Of a DNA stretch of 64,000 nucleotides, positions 56,902-64,000 are shown piece after piece; the stretch's first letter is position 1; each line of letters starts with the position of its first letter. A program made the position numbers and the translations under genes. This DNA is from JAABRB01 sp963735025 (GTDB taxonomy: Bacteria; Pseudomonadota; Gammaproteobacteria; Burkholderiales; SG8-39). Below the pieces are notes generated by a model. That model did not search any database, was not told the origin of the DNA, and was given only the letters and a program-made list of their open reading frames with translations. The stretch covers positions 14,425 through 78,424 of the forward strand of contig CAVTJG010000021.1 of the NCBI GenBank assembly GCA_963735025.1, given 5' to 3'.

Positions 56902-57328
56902 TTTCTCGCTCCTTGCTGCTCGGAGACCGGTGCAGCGGTTGATCAAAGCGTTATATTCGTTGTCGAGTTGCCGCGAGGGCCCGTCAAGGTCGTTCGGGCG
57001 CAACTCGCACTGACGGAGACAGGAAGCATTAACTGCGCCAAACGAGACCAATCGACCTTATGGCTTTGTTTTAGAATAGAAATTAGAAAGACCGCGGGTC
57101 TGGAAAGCCACCCAAAGACCGACCATCGATCGCCGATGTAAAGTATTGCGACGCCCAATCCGCGAGCGCCGGCACGCGTGGGCCCTTTTCGATCTTCAGC
57201 GCGCCGGACCCGCGCGCTATGTGGTATGCCGGCGAATTCCCGAAGCGGCGCGCGCGTCACTTCCTCTCATTTGCTTCGCAAATCCCACGGTGGCACCGGT
57301 TTCAGGTCGCGCCACAGCCAGAAACGTC
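56902..57328. other. Intergenic space between PEP-CTERM genes, no recognised gene
   Basis: 427 bp, less GC-rich than the core genome, with an AT-rich patch near 57060-57100 that could hold the upstream promoter. No supported coding frame was seen. Confidence 0.45.
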
Positions 57329-57351
57329 AACCCCGCCAGGCGGGCGGGGTT
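57329..57351 (-). terminator. Hairpin after the second PEP-CTERM gene
   Basis: AACCCCGCC / GGCGGGGTT forms a 9-bp stem. Read leftwards there is no T run after it, so it is a weak terminator. It lies 22 bases beyond the PEP-CTERM 2 stop at 57374. Confidence 0.6.
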
Positions 57352-57373
57352 GTTCCGTTGCGGCAACTGCTTC

Positions 57374-58054
57374 TCAGTGCAGCTTGCGGCGGGAGAAGCC
57401 GAGACCGGCTAGAGCGACGCCGAGGAGCGCGAGGGTCGCGGGCTCGGGCACCGTCGTGGCTGAAGTGAAGTTTGCCTCGAAGTGCAAATCGCTGAAACTG
57501 TTCGAGCTCCACGCGGAAGAGGTCCATTCGCCCGTGTCTTCCCCATTGTTCTGGAAGATGAAGTTGCCATCGGCGTATTCGTCGGTCGTTGCAGTCTCCC
57601 ACTGGATGCGGCCCGTTCCGGTGAGCCCCGACGTGCTCAGAAAGAGCGCGTACATGTCGCCGGTAATGAGAGGTAGACCACCTGTGTTGAACGTATATTC
57701 CGTGAACGGCGTCGCCGGGGTGGCGTTGTGCGTGAGTACGCCACTCGTATAGAGCGCCGTGCCGACGGCTTGGTTCGACACGTCGTCCCACGCGTACACA
57801 TATGCCATGAACGCGAGGCTCGGATTCGACGGATCCGGGAAGTTCGTCGATGTCCGCCCGAGCCAGAAGGAAAAGCTTGTCAGGACGTTGTCGGCGGGAG
57901 TGGTGATCGTTTGCCCGTATGTCTGCGTGTTGTCTTTTCCCCACGACTGGATGAATGCGCCTCCGCCAGCGCTGATCTGCGTGGCAGTCGCCGTGGTGGA
58001 GATGAACAGCCCGAAGGCCAAGCTCGAAAAGAGTCCTATGAGTCTGCTTTTCAT
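57374..58054 (-). CDS. PEP-CTERM sorting-domain protein 2
   Basis: This 226-residue exported protein has a signal peptide (GLFSSLAFGLFISTTATA), a beta-sandwich-like middle (SFSFWLGRTSTNFPDPSNP; FTEYTFNTGGLPLITGDMYALFL) and the tag VPEPATLALLGVALAGLGFS ending RRKLH. The tag DNA repeats PEP-CTERM 1 and 3, while the bodies are unrelated, so only the tail is shared. It is transcribed leftwards, upstream of PEP-CTERM 1. Confidence 0.88.
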   Translation of the reverse strand: MKSRLIGLFSSLAFGLFISTTATATQISAGGGAFIQSWGKDNTQTYGQTITTPADNVLTSFSFWLGRTSTNFPDPSNPSLAFMAYVYAWDDVSNQAVGTALYTSGVLTHNATPATPFTEYTFNTGGLPLITGDMYALFLSTSGLTGTGRIQWETATTDEYADGNFIFQNNGEDTGEWTSSAWSSNSFSDLHFEANFTSATTVPEPATLALLGVALAGLGFSRRKLH

Positions 58055-58146
58055 GGATACCCCCACGCAGTCGAACAGCAGGTATCAGTTATCGTGCAAG
58101 AATTGCACCAACAAGAGTGTGCCCTAAAGGAATCAAGTAACTAGAA

Positions 58147-58716
58147 TTAAGCATGGGCCCCGTGACTGCGCGACTGTAAATTTGTGCGACAGCTAAAAAG
58201 TGTTTCTCGAGCAGCGCGTCTCCACTCCCACCGCGGCACCGGGATCGGGTCGCGCCATAGCCCGACTTTCTTGGCCTTAGCTTCCAGTTCGGCAGACTCA
58301 CAACGCACCCGATCTTCGGGCGACTGCTCGTTCGCATACGCCTGATACCACCAGTCATAGCCGGCCCGGATCTGTTCCAAGCCGACGTCTCGCGAACGGT
58401 CGAGTACCTTGCATGCCTCCCGGCCGCATCTATCACGCTTGTGGCACTCGGCCCGCACGTTGCGGTCGTAGGCGAGCTTGGAAAGGTTTTGCTTGGAGCG
58501 GAAACCGGCGGCCTGCCCCTTCTCGGGCGCGTCGATTCCGTTGAAGCGAATTTTGTGCGAGCGCTTTTCCAGGTCGAGGATTGTCATCGTGTCGCTATCA
58601 GCGACGCCGACCACTCGGCCTTCGATGACCCTCGGCCCGGCAGCCAGCGAAGGACCGACGAAGGCAGCCGCTACGGCGCACGCGGCAAGCCATAGCTGGG
58701 CGCAGCCTCGGGACAT
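58147..58716 (-). CDS. Secreted thermonuclease-family (SNase-like) protein
   Basis: This 189-residue protein has a signal peptide (CAQLWLAACAVAAAFVGPSLAA) and a staphylococcal-nuclease-like OB-fold: VIEGRVVGVADSDTMTILDL, IRFNGIDAPEKGQ with catalytic Asp/Glu positions, HKRDRCGREACKV and VGLEQIRAGYDWWYQAY. The C-terminal VGLWRDPIPVPRWEW is the family end. ATG 58716 is preferred over 58770 because it starts at the signal peptide. A second, broken copy lies at the right edge of the window. Confidence 0.88.
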   Translation of the reverse strand: MSRGCAQLWLAACAVAAAFVGPSLAAGPRVIEGRVVGVADSDTMTILDLEKRSHKIRFNGIDAPEKGQAAGFRSKQNLSKLAYDRNVRAECHKRDRCGREACKVLDRSRDVGLEQIRAGYDWWYQAYANEQSPEDRVRCESAELEAKAKKVGLWRDPIPVPRWEWRRAARETLFSCRTNLQSRSHGAHA

Positions 58717-58839
58717 GACCACAGCGTGCTTCAGTCCATGGCGTCGGGCTTGTGAATGGAATTGTCGCAACTGCCGCCGCTCAAATTTCAGCCCGCCGAC
58801 GCGACGATGAGTGCAGGACTGTCGAGGATTCTGATGTCC

Positions 58840-59997
58840 CTAGGGGACTCGTACAACGCGTATGCCGACTCCGCGAAGCATTTCGATCAGCACACTTGCT
58901 TCGCTCTCGCTTCCGCCGGCCTTCTTGAATTTAGACATCAGCAAGTTCAACGAAAACCCGTACTGATATCCGGCTTCAAAAAGGAGCTTCTTGGCCTCCC
59001 TGTCGTCTCCTCCATTAAGAACCAGCCGAATCGCGTTTTGAACCCGCAAGTCATCTAAGGGATTGCGTGACTCCGTAGAAACTGCACTAGATAGTAATGC
59101 GTCATAGCGGTCGTACGGAGTAATGATTGGTGGCGACGGGGTAGGCGGGGATGGAGCAGGTGACGTCTTTGGAACTGGCGTGGGCGAAGGTGCAGGAGCG
59201 GGAGTTGGCACAACACGTGACGCGGGAGGGGACGGCGTATCCGGTTGCGGAGGCCTATCCATGTTCTTCTGTGTGAGAATAATCACAAAGACGACTGCCA
59301 AAAACGCGATTGCCACAGCGCCCCCGATGAGCACGGGATTGCGCTTTGTCTCTGCTCCAGCCGATTCGCGCTCGACTTCCTTCGCTGAATGCTTAGCCTC
59401 GTCGTCAGCGGAGCGTTTGGCGTGCTCTTCGGCGAGTTCCTGTCCTTGTCGTGCTTCGTCTGCTATCCGCCTAGCCCGCTCCGCCGCTCGCTGACGTTCT
59501 TCTTGTTCAAGCCTAGGCCTCTCATCCGCCTCCGCGCGCCGGCGCTCCTCCTCGACGCGCTGAGCGTCCGTCGGCTCGCGCTTGCGCGCCGCTTTCAGTG
59601 CAGGCCGGGGCCCGAGCACACGGGACAAATCCAATAGCAACCCGTCAAGCCTTGTCGTTTCGGGTGAGCCGTCCCAACCGACCAGATCGGCCGCCTGGAT
59701 GTTCCCGAAGCCAAAAGGGGGCATGACGGGATCAAGTAACACGGGGAAGAGGATGTGACGGCGCTTTCCGTCTTCGGCCTCCTCCTGCACCCAATCGGAT
59801 TCGACCGACTTCTCGGACCATACGACAATGATCGAACGGGCCTGGGAGAGCTCGCCGCCGATTACGTGCCGCCAAGTCTTTCCGGTTGGAATCGTCCGGT
59901 CCCAGAAAACGGTCCAGCCGGTTTTCTGAAGGGCATTAACGAACGGTCGTACCCTGTCCCGATCTGCGCTTGCGTAGCTGAGGAAAATATCACTCAT
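58840..59997 (-). CDS. TIR-domain protein with coiled coil and membrane anchor
   Basis: This 385-residue protein has four parts. Residues 1-130 form a TIR domain (SDIFLSYASADRDRVRPFV; WTVFWDRTIPTGKTW; SESDWVQEE-like with Trp69 and Glu72/73 at the usual catalytic site region). Residues 135-215 are a charged Glu/Arg/Ala-rich coiled coil. Residues 220-243 form a transmembrane helix (VLIGGAVAIAFLAVVFVIIL). Then comes a Pro/Ser/Thr-rich linker and a small C-terminal domain. Such a protein would hold TIR in the cytoplasm and its C-terminus outside. TIR domains can hydrolyse NAD+; whether this one does is inference. Confidence 0.85.
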   Translation of the reverse strand: MSDIFLSYASADRDRVRPFVNALQKTGWTVFWDRTIPTGKTWRHVIGGELSQARSIIVVWSEKSVESDWVQEEAEDGKRRHILFPVLLDPVMPPFGFGNIQAADLVGWDGSPETTRLDGLLLDLSRVLGPRPALKAARKREPTDAQRVEEERRRAEADERPRLEQEERQRAAERARRIADEARQGQELAEEHAKRSADDEAKHSAKEVERESAGAETKRNPVLIGGAVAIAFLAVVFVIILTQKNMDRPPQPDTPSPPASRVVPTPAPAPSPTPVPKTSPAPSPPTPSPPIITPYDRYDALLSSAVSTESRNPLDDLRVQNAIRLVLNGGDDREAKKLLFEAGYQYGFSLNLLMSKFKKAGGSESEASVLIEMLRGVGIRVVRVP

Positions 59998-60331
59998 CCC
60001 CTTGATCCAGTTTCCTTTCCACGAGCAAGAGGGGCGCACATGGTCGAGAATCGTTCAACGCCTCTTGCTGAGTGGGGGCCGCGGGTTCGTTCGACCACTA
60101 GTCGGTGGAGACATGTTGCCGTGAGGCCTGGCTGTGCGTATTGCCCTACGTCAACGCCGCAGCCACTCCCGCGGCGGCACGTCGTGTTCACATGCGGGTG
60201 GTTGTAGCGGGAGGCGGCATGGGTGGAAAGAAAAACGCCCGGCACGCGGCGGACTTCTTCCAAGGCGCCGAAACGAAAGCAATTACGCGCCTAAGGCGGA
60301 CTCACGCTTACTAGCCTCTGCCCAATACCGC
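59998..60331. other. Intergenic space with a degenerate copy of the island terminator
   Basis: No supported gene is seen. Positions about 60231-60252 read AAAAACGCCCGGCACGCGGCGGAC, a mutated version of the AAAAAGCCCGCACGCGGCGGGCTT hairpin at 56235 and 62714. This suggests that another terminator-cassette copy once stood here. Confidence 0.4.
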
Positions 60332-60586
60332 TTACTCGGCAGTCAGCCCGGCGACCAGCATATTGGGCCGCGCGTTCTCGTCGGGCAGGAGATTCAACTG
60401 CCGCACCTGGTCGGTCTGCAGCCCCGCGTACTGTTTCTTCCAGCGGTAGAACGTCTGCTCCGAAATTCGCACGTGACGGATGAGCTCCGCCACTGGCGTG
60501 CCGGCCTCCGCTTGCTTAAGGACCGCGACGATTTGCTCGACGCTGATGCGCTTCCGCTTCACGGCATCACTGAGACGCATACCCAT
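60332..60586 (-). pseudogene. IS3-family transposase OrfA remnant
   Basis: About 84 residues match the helix-turn-helix N-terminus of IS3-type OrfA (RISVEQIVAVLKQAEAG, TPVAELIRHVRISEQTFYRWKKQYAG). The leucine-zipper part that follows is degraded (QLNLLPDENARPNMLVAG) and stops early. No OrfB and no terminal repeats are visible, so it is a fragment. Confidence 0.75.
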
Positions 60587-60734
60587 CCAGCATGGCGGCA
60601 AGCGTGGGGCTTCTTGATCTGGAGCAATACGCTTCTTTCTTCTTGCGATATGTTGACAGTTGCAGTTGGGTCTCGGCGTCGAGACCACGGGCGCCGCAGG
60701 CATAAAGTGACTGTGTGGTCCTGGGGAGACGGCG

Positions 60735-61886
60735 ATGAAAATTGCTTTGACTTTGAGACTGGCGGCCGGGGCGGCCGCGATTCTGGTTTCTCTTCTGGCG
60801 CCGACGGCATCAGCGGCGCAGCCCCATACGCTGAATGTCGACTGCGCACGCGGGCAGACCATCTCACACGCCCTTGAGCAGGGAGACGAACGCAAGCCTC
60901 TGGTGTTGATCGTTCGGGGGACCTGCGATGAGAATGTCACAATCACCCGCGACGACGTTACGCTTCAAGGCGATCCTGGAGCCGGGGCAATGGTGCGTTC
61001 TCCGAATACGACATCAGGCGCCATCACCATCCGGGCGACGCGCGTTGTGATCGATCAACTGACCGTGGAAAGTGGACGAAACGGCATAGTCGTTACAGGT
61101 GGCCCCGAAGTAACGATCAGCAACAGCGTAATACAGAATGCCGCCCAGAACGGAATCATTCTGCTGAACACCAACGCGAGGATCAATACCAACACGATTC
61201 AAGGAGCCGGCACAAATGGCGTGTCCTTAAATGGCGCCAGAGCGTTACTGATTAACAATCAAATCCATTCAAACAGTGCCGCTGGGGTGATTCTCAACAC
61301 TGCGTCGAACATCTCAGCCAACGGAAACACCATCAGTTCCAACGGGTCGAACGGCATTGAACTCAATGGTGGCAGTGAGGCCATGATCGTTGCCAACACG
61401 ATCACTGCGAACGGTACCAATTTCCCGACCGTTCGGGGCAATGGCGTCTTTGTGTCGTTCTCGAATGCCGACATTCTGAATGGCAATATCATCACCAATA
61501 ATCCACAGTCGGGCATCGCAGCAGACGGCTCAGTGCTGAGTGTTTCGAACAATACGGTCACTGGGAACCACGGCGGTGGCGTGAGCGTCTTCCTGGGATC
61601 GATTCTCGTCGTTACGGGGGGAGCCATTAGCGACAATGACGGTATCGGGGTGCTGATAAATGCAAACTCCACCGGGCAGATATCTGGCGCCAACCTTCAC
61701 AACAACTCAGGACCGGGTATTTCGCTGCTGTTCCGCTCCAAACTTCAGCTAGTCCCGCCGCAAAGCGATGCGACGGGAAATGGAGGCGGCGGACTTGACT
61801 GCAGGAATGACTCGAGCATATTCATTTACGCTGAGCTTAATCCGCCTGTGACACAGAATTCGAACTGCACCCTGTATTTCCCGTGA
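60735..61886 (+). CDS. Secreted right-handed beta-helix protein
   Basis: This 383-residue protein has a signal peptide (ALTLRLAAGAAAILVSLLAPTASA) followed by about ten tandem coils of the type ISNSVIQNAAQNGIILLN, INTNTIQGAGTNGVSLNG and ISANGNTISSNGSNGIELNG. Asn-rich ladders recur about every 22 residues, typical of parallel beta-helix (PbH1) proteins. These often bind or cut polysaccharide. No catalytic residues are evident, and the family function is open. It lies alone, opposite in strand to its neighbours. Confidence 0.85.
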   Translation: MKIALTLRLAAGAAAILVSLLAPTASAAQPHTLNVDCARGQTISHALEQGDERKPLVLIVRGTCDENVTITRDDVTLQGDPGAGAMVRSPNTTSGAITIRATRVVIDQLTVESGRNGIVVTGGPEVTISNSVIQNAAQNGIILLNTNARINTNTIQGAGTNGVSLNGARALLINNQIHSNSAAGVILNTASNISANGNTISSNGSNGIELNGGSEAMIVANTITANGTNFPTVRGNGVFVSFSNADILNGNIITNNPQSGIAADGSVLSVSNNTVTGNHGGGVSVFLGSILVVTGGAISDNDGIGVLINANSTGQISGANLHNNSGPGISLLFRSKLQLVPPQSDATGNGGGGLDCRNDSSIFIYAELNPPVTQNSNCTLYFP

Positions 61887-62112
61887 GCCCGACATACGCG
61901 GGGTTGTAGCGCGATGACCCGTTGCGTGTTACGGGAACGAAACTCCCGCCACGGGGGCGGGATTCCGGTTCGCGCTGGAGGAAGTACCCGGCCGCAAGGG
62001 GATCGTGCAAGCTGCAGAGACTCGCGACTTGCTGCGAAGAGATTTTCCGAACAGGTGGAGCGGTAGTGCAACGACAACCGCCGGGGCGCGGTCGACCTCT
62101 TGAGCTGGTGAC
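61887..62112. other. Intergenic space with a hairpin but no supported gene
   Basis: TCCCGCC / GGCGGGA (61944-61950 with 61956-61962) forms a hairpin about 60 bases past the beta-helix gene, without a T run. The rest shows no convincing gene. Confidence 0.4.
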
Positions 62113-62157
62113 GCCGCTACTCAATGCAGCTTGCGGCGGCGAGAGAAGCCGAGACTC
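62113..62157 (-). pseudogene. Remnant of a PEP-CTERM gene 3' end
   Basis: GCTACTCAATGCAGCTTGCG and the following CGAGAGAAGCCGAGACT match the end of the three PEP-CTERM genes with a few insertions and substitutions, but no PEP-CTERM body continues to the right. It marks a fourth, decayed copy of the tail cassette. Confidence 0.65.
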
Positions 62158-62185
62158 AGTGCGCCGACCTAGTCACCCCGTCATC

Positions 62186-62491
62186 TGGGAAGTCTTTGCG
62201 CGCCCCGATATCGGGAAACACCCCAAGTACGACGTCGTTCTGATCATGAGACACGGCGAGCGCCGCGATTCTATGTTCATGCGACACGTGGACATCCTCA
62301 CCAACATATCCCTCGAACATCCAGAATGTAAGAATGTTCAGTACTATCAAGCCTACCGCAGCCCGGAGGTTCGGTTCCCATTCGACATGGTGATAGGTGC
62401 AAAACCGGACGCCGGCCGCGGTGACCCAAGATTGCAACAGTGTTCCGACGCGCTGTTCCACCTGCTCCCGTGTGTGACCAGCCTTGCGTGA
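62186..62491 (+). pseudogene. Possible gene fragment of unknown function
   Basis: In the frame ending at 62491, the translation has coding-like third-position bias and protein-like composition (FARPDIGKHPKYDVVLIMRH; DMVIGAKPDAGRGDP). It has no clear start and no recognised domain. It could be the tail of a gene cut by rearrangement, or chance. The start coordinate is nominal. Confidence 0.35.
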
Positions 62492-62712
62492 CAAGATCTG
62501 GACTCGCGGACCGCTTTCCAGCGCCCGCCAAACTGTGCGCCCGGAAACTAAAGCCGCTACGAGAGACCCCCTCCTAATCCGGCAGCCAACCTACCTATCG
62601 ACCTTCACCTCTTGAAGTCAAGATATCCCCTCCACCGGCAAGTGGTGTTGCCGGAGATCAAAGCTGTTGCCTCTCCGGTCTGCGGCATTGGGTTCGAGGT
62701 TGCGCCTTAAAA
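62492..62712. other. Intergenic space, no recognised feature
   Basis: About 220 bp between a possible gene fragment and the PEP-CTERM 3 terminator. Nothing supported is seen. Confidence 0.4.
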
Positions 62713-62736
62713 CAAAAAGCCCGCACGCAGCGGGCT
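62713..62736 (-). terminator. Terminator of the third PEP-CTERM gene
   Basis: AGCCCGC, loop, GCGGGCT and five T residues when read leftwards, 21 bases beyond the stop at 62757. Nearly identical in sequence to 56234-56257. Confidence 0.85.
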
Positions 62737-62756
62737 TCCTGTGAGTTGCACGCTAC

Positions 62757-63434
62757 TCAGCGCAGCTTGCGGCGCGAGAAGCCGAGACCGGCGAGAGCGA
62801 CGCCGAGGAGCGCGAGGGTCGCGGGCTCGGGAACCGAGGATCGCTCAGTGATCCGGATGTTGTCGAGGCCGACATCGTACGGTCCATCGTACGAGAATTT
62901 CAGCGTCATGTTCGGCGCATCGGCTGTGAACGCCAAGGACTTCGCTTCCCAATCCTGCCAGTAATTGCCGACTGTGTTTGTCGCGGTGAAATTCTGCGCG
63001 GTCGTCCCTATTCCGATGAGACTGGCAGTCAAGGTCTGGGTAATCCCTGCGGGCAAGAACGGTCCTCCCGCGGCCTCGGCTGCCATTTGGAACTCGAGCA
63101 GATAGATCTGGCCACTGGTAAGCCCGCCGATGCTCTGCTCCCACGAAGTGGCGCCAGTCGGACCGTATCCGCCACCCATCGTGACGAATTGCTGCCCGTC
63201 CCCGGCAACCGTAATGCTCCCAGCGCCGTCTGCGTAACCGACCCGCCAGATCGCGGCGTCGCCAGCAGCGCCCGTTCGCGTCCAGCCGGTCACATCTGCT
63301 GGGTTCGCGGAGTTATATGGCGAACCGATTACGACATCCTCGAAGCTGGAGTTCGTAATTGGCACCGCCAGTGCGCTCGCGGCTGCGGCTTGCAAAATCA
63401 GTCCCACCAAGATCGATGTCGTTTTGATTCTCAT
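62757..63434 (-). CDS. PEP-CTERM sorting-domain protein 3
   Basis: This 225-residue exported protein has a signal peptide (ILVGLILQAAAASALA) and a carbohydrate-binding-like beta-sandwich of the type common in PEP-CTERM proteins: PITNSSFEDVVIGSPYNS, VTGWTRTGAAGDAAIWRVG, SYDGPYDVGLDNIRITE. The tag VPEPATLALLGVALAGLGFS ends in RRKLR. The tail DNA and the terminator repeat the PEP-CTERM 1 end almost base for base, while the body is unrelated. Confidence 0.88.
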   Translation of the reverse strand: MRIKTTSILVGLILQAAAASALAVPITNSSFEDVVIGSPYNSANPADVTGWTRTGAAGDAAIWRVGYADGAGSITVAGDGQQFVTMGGGYGPTGATSWEQSIGGLTSGQIYLLEFQMAAEAAGGPFLPAGITQTLTASLIGIGTTAQNFTATNTVGNYWQDWEAKSLAFTADAPNMTLKFSYDGPYDVGLDNIRITERSSVPEPATLALLGVALAGLGFSRRKLR

Positions 63435-63589
63435 GTGCGTACTCGAGGGTTATGGTTTTAACGCCATAGTGTAGTGGCGCAATATTTGCGCCCGCGAACC
63501 TCTTCCTTGCAGAATCAAACTCTTACTAAAGAAACGCACTGAAACGGCAAGGTCCAGTGTAAGACGCGCCGACCCCCAAGCCCGTATGT

Positions 63590-63890
63590 GCTTCCCGGCC
63601 GCCACTCCCGAGCCGGCCCCGGGTTCAGGTGGTGCCGTAGCCCTACCTTCCTGGCCCTGGCATCCTGCTCGGCGGACTCGTAGCGCTCCCGATCTTCGGG
63701 CGTCTGCTCCTTAGCGTAAGCCCGATATCACCACGGGTAACCCGCGCGGATCTGTTCGAGCCCCACATCGCGCGACCCGTCCGGGATCTTGCAGATCTCG
63801 CACTTGTAGCGGTCGCGCTTGTGGCACTCGGCCCGCACGTTGCGGTCGTAGGCGAGCGTGGAAAGGCTTTCCTTCGATCTGAAGCAATGC
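63590..63890 (-). pseudogene. Broken second copy of the SNase-like nuclease
   Basis: Reading leftwards, SKESLSTLAYDRNVRAECHKR and DGSRDVGLEQIRAGYPW match the intact nuclease at 58147. The next codon is TGA where the intact copy has a second Trp. Beyond it YRAYAKEQTPEDRERYESAE continues in frame, and the C-terminus (KVGLRHHLNPGPAREW) has drifted. The N-terminal third, with signal peptide and first catalytic residues, is missing to the right of about 63890. A 40-base stretch around 63818-63858 is identical to the intact copy. Confidence 0.8.
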
Positions 63891-63978
63891 AAGAAAGCCC
63901 GCTTGATTGTGGCGACTGAATCGGCGCTCCTGGGCCCAGCAGCCCGGAGATCCAGCACCCACGCGCGGCTTGACAGAC

Positions 63979-63992
63979 ACCCTCTCCGCCAG
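63979..63992 (+). repeat. Candidate attachment site, right copy
   Basis: CACCCTCTCCGCCA repeats the last 14 bases of the tRNA-Ser gene (56178-56191) in the same orientation. The rest of the tRNA is not present here. Confidence 0.5.
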
Positions 63993-64000
63993 AAACAAGA

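Noticed and set aside
58147..59997. SNase and TIR genes as one defence operon
   Set aside because: The nuclease has a signal peptide and would act outside the cytoplasm, while the TIR faces inside; they are adjacent but a joint system is not supported.
62156..62494. 112-residue minus-strand frame in the island
   Set aside because: The plus-strand frame over the same bases has better third-position bias; the minus frame shows no domain.
56192..63978. Integrase or recombinase gene inside the island
   Set aside because: No frame shows a tyrosine or serine recombinase signature; only an IS3 OrfA fragment is present.

Overview
The window looks like a chromosomal segment of a GC-rich betaproteobacterium (Burkholderiales/Nitrosomonadales in the broad sense), probably uncultured. 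The evidence is gene order rather than any single marker: radC<>coaBC-dut, clpS-clpA beside a cold-shock gene and icd/aceK, xseA then exbB-exbD-lpxK-Trm112-kdsB-adk, ftsK-lolA-rarA-serS, and PEP-CTERM surface proteins. Species-level placement is not possible from the sequence alone.

Layout. 0-14 kb: DNA repair and cofactor genes (radC, coaBC, dut), a two-gene sulfide dehydrogenase unit (cytochrome c plus flavoprotein), the ClpA/ClpS protease adaptor pair, a cold-shock gene with its terminator, isocitrate dehydrogenase opposite its kinase/phosphatase AceK, sodB and xseA. 13.4-18 kb: a proton-channel pair (ExbB/ExbD), a 267-bp inverted-repeat element inserted into the gene string, then lipid A/KDO genes and adenylate kinase. 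18-29 kb: proton-pumping pyrophosphatase, gamma-glutamyltransferase, miaA-mutL, a DedA protein, amiC-tsaE and queG, the last carrying an apparent one-base frameshift. 29-36 kb: a peptide-type ABC importer (five genes, solute-binding gene frameshifted near its end). 36-46 kb: an ECF sigma factor with a membrane partner, an ABC-F ATPase, an RhlE-type RNA helicase (frameshifted tail), an SDR, an acetyltransferase, glnB, an Smr protein and trxB. 46-56 kb: a Crp-type regulator after a long structured leader, ftsK-lolA-rarA-serS, and a tightly overlapped 5-oxoprolinase operon pxpB-pxpC-pxpA plus one unknown gene.

56.1-64 kb is different. It starts at a tRNA-Ser(CGA) gene, and the 14-base 3' end of that tRNA recurs at 63979-63992, as at the ends of tRNA-integrated islands. 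Between the copies base composition is visibly less GC-rich and the content is accessory: three PEP-CTERM proteins whose last ~25 codons, and in two cases the terminator, are nearly identical at DNA level; an intact secreted nuclease and a broken second copy of it; a membrane-anchored TIR-domain protein; an IS3-type transposase remnant; and a secreted right-handed beta-helix protein. No integrase and no exosortase are visible inside.

Three otherwise well-conserved genes (queG, the ABC solute-binding protein, the helicase) each carry a single-base frame change. That pattern may be sequencing or assembly error rather than biology. Intergenic spaces also hold a dispersed repeat family, a REP-like palindromic pair, and a perfect inverted pair of consensus DnaA boxes at 13622-13644.
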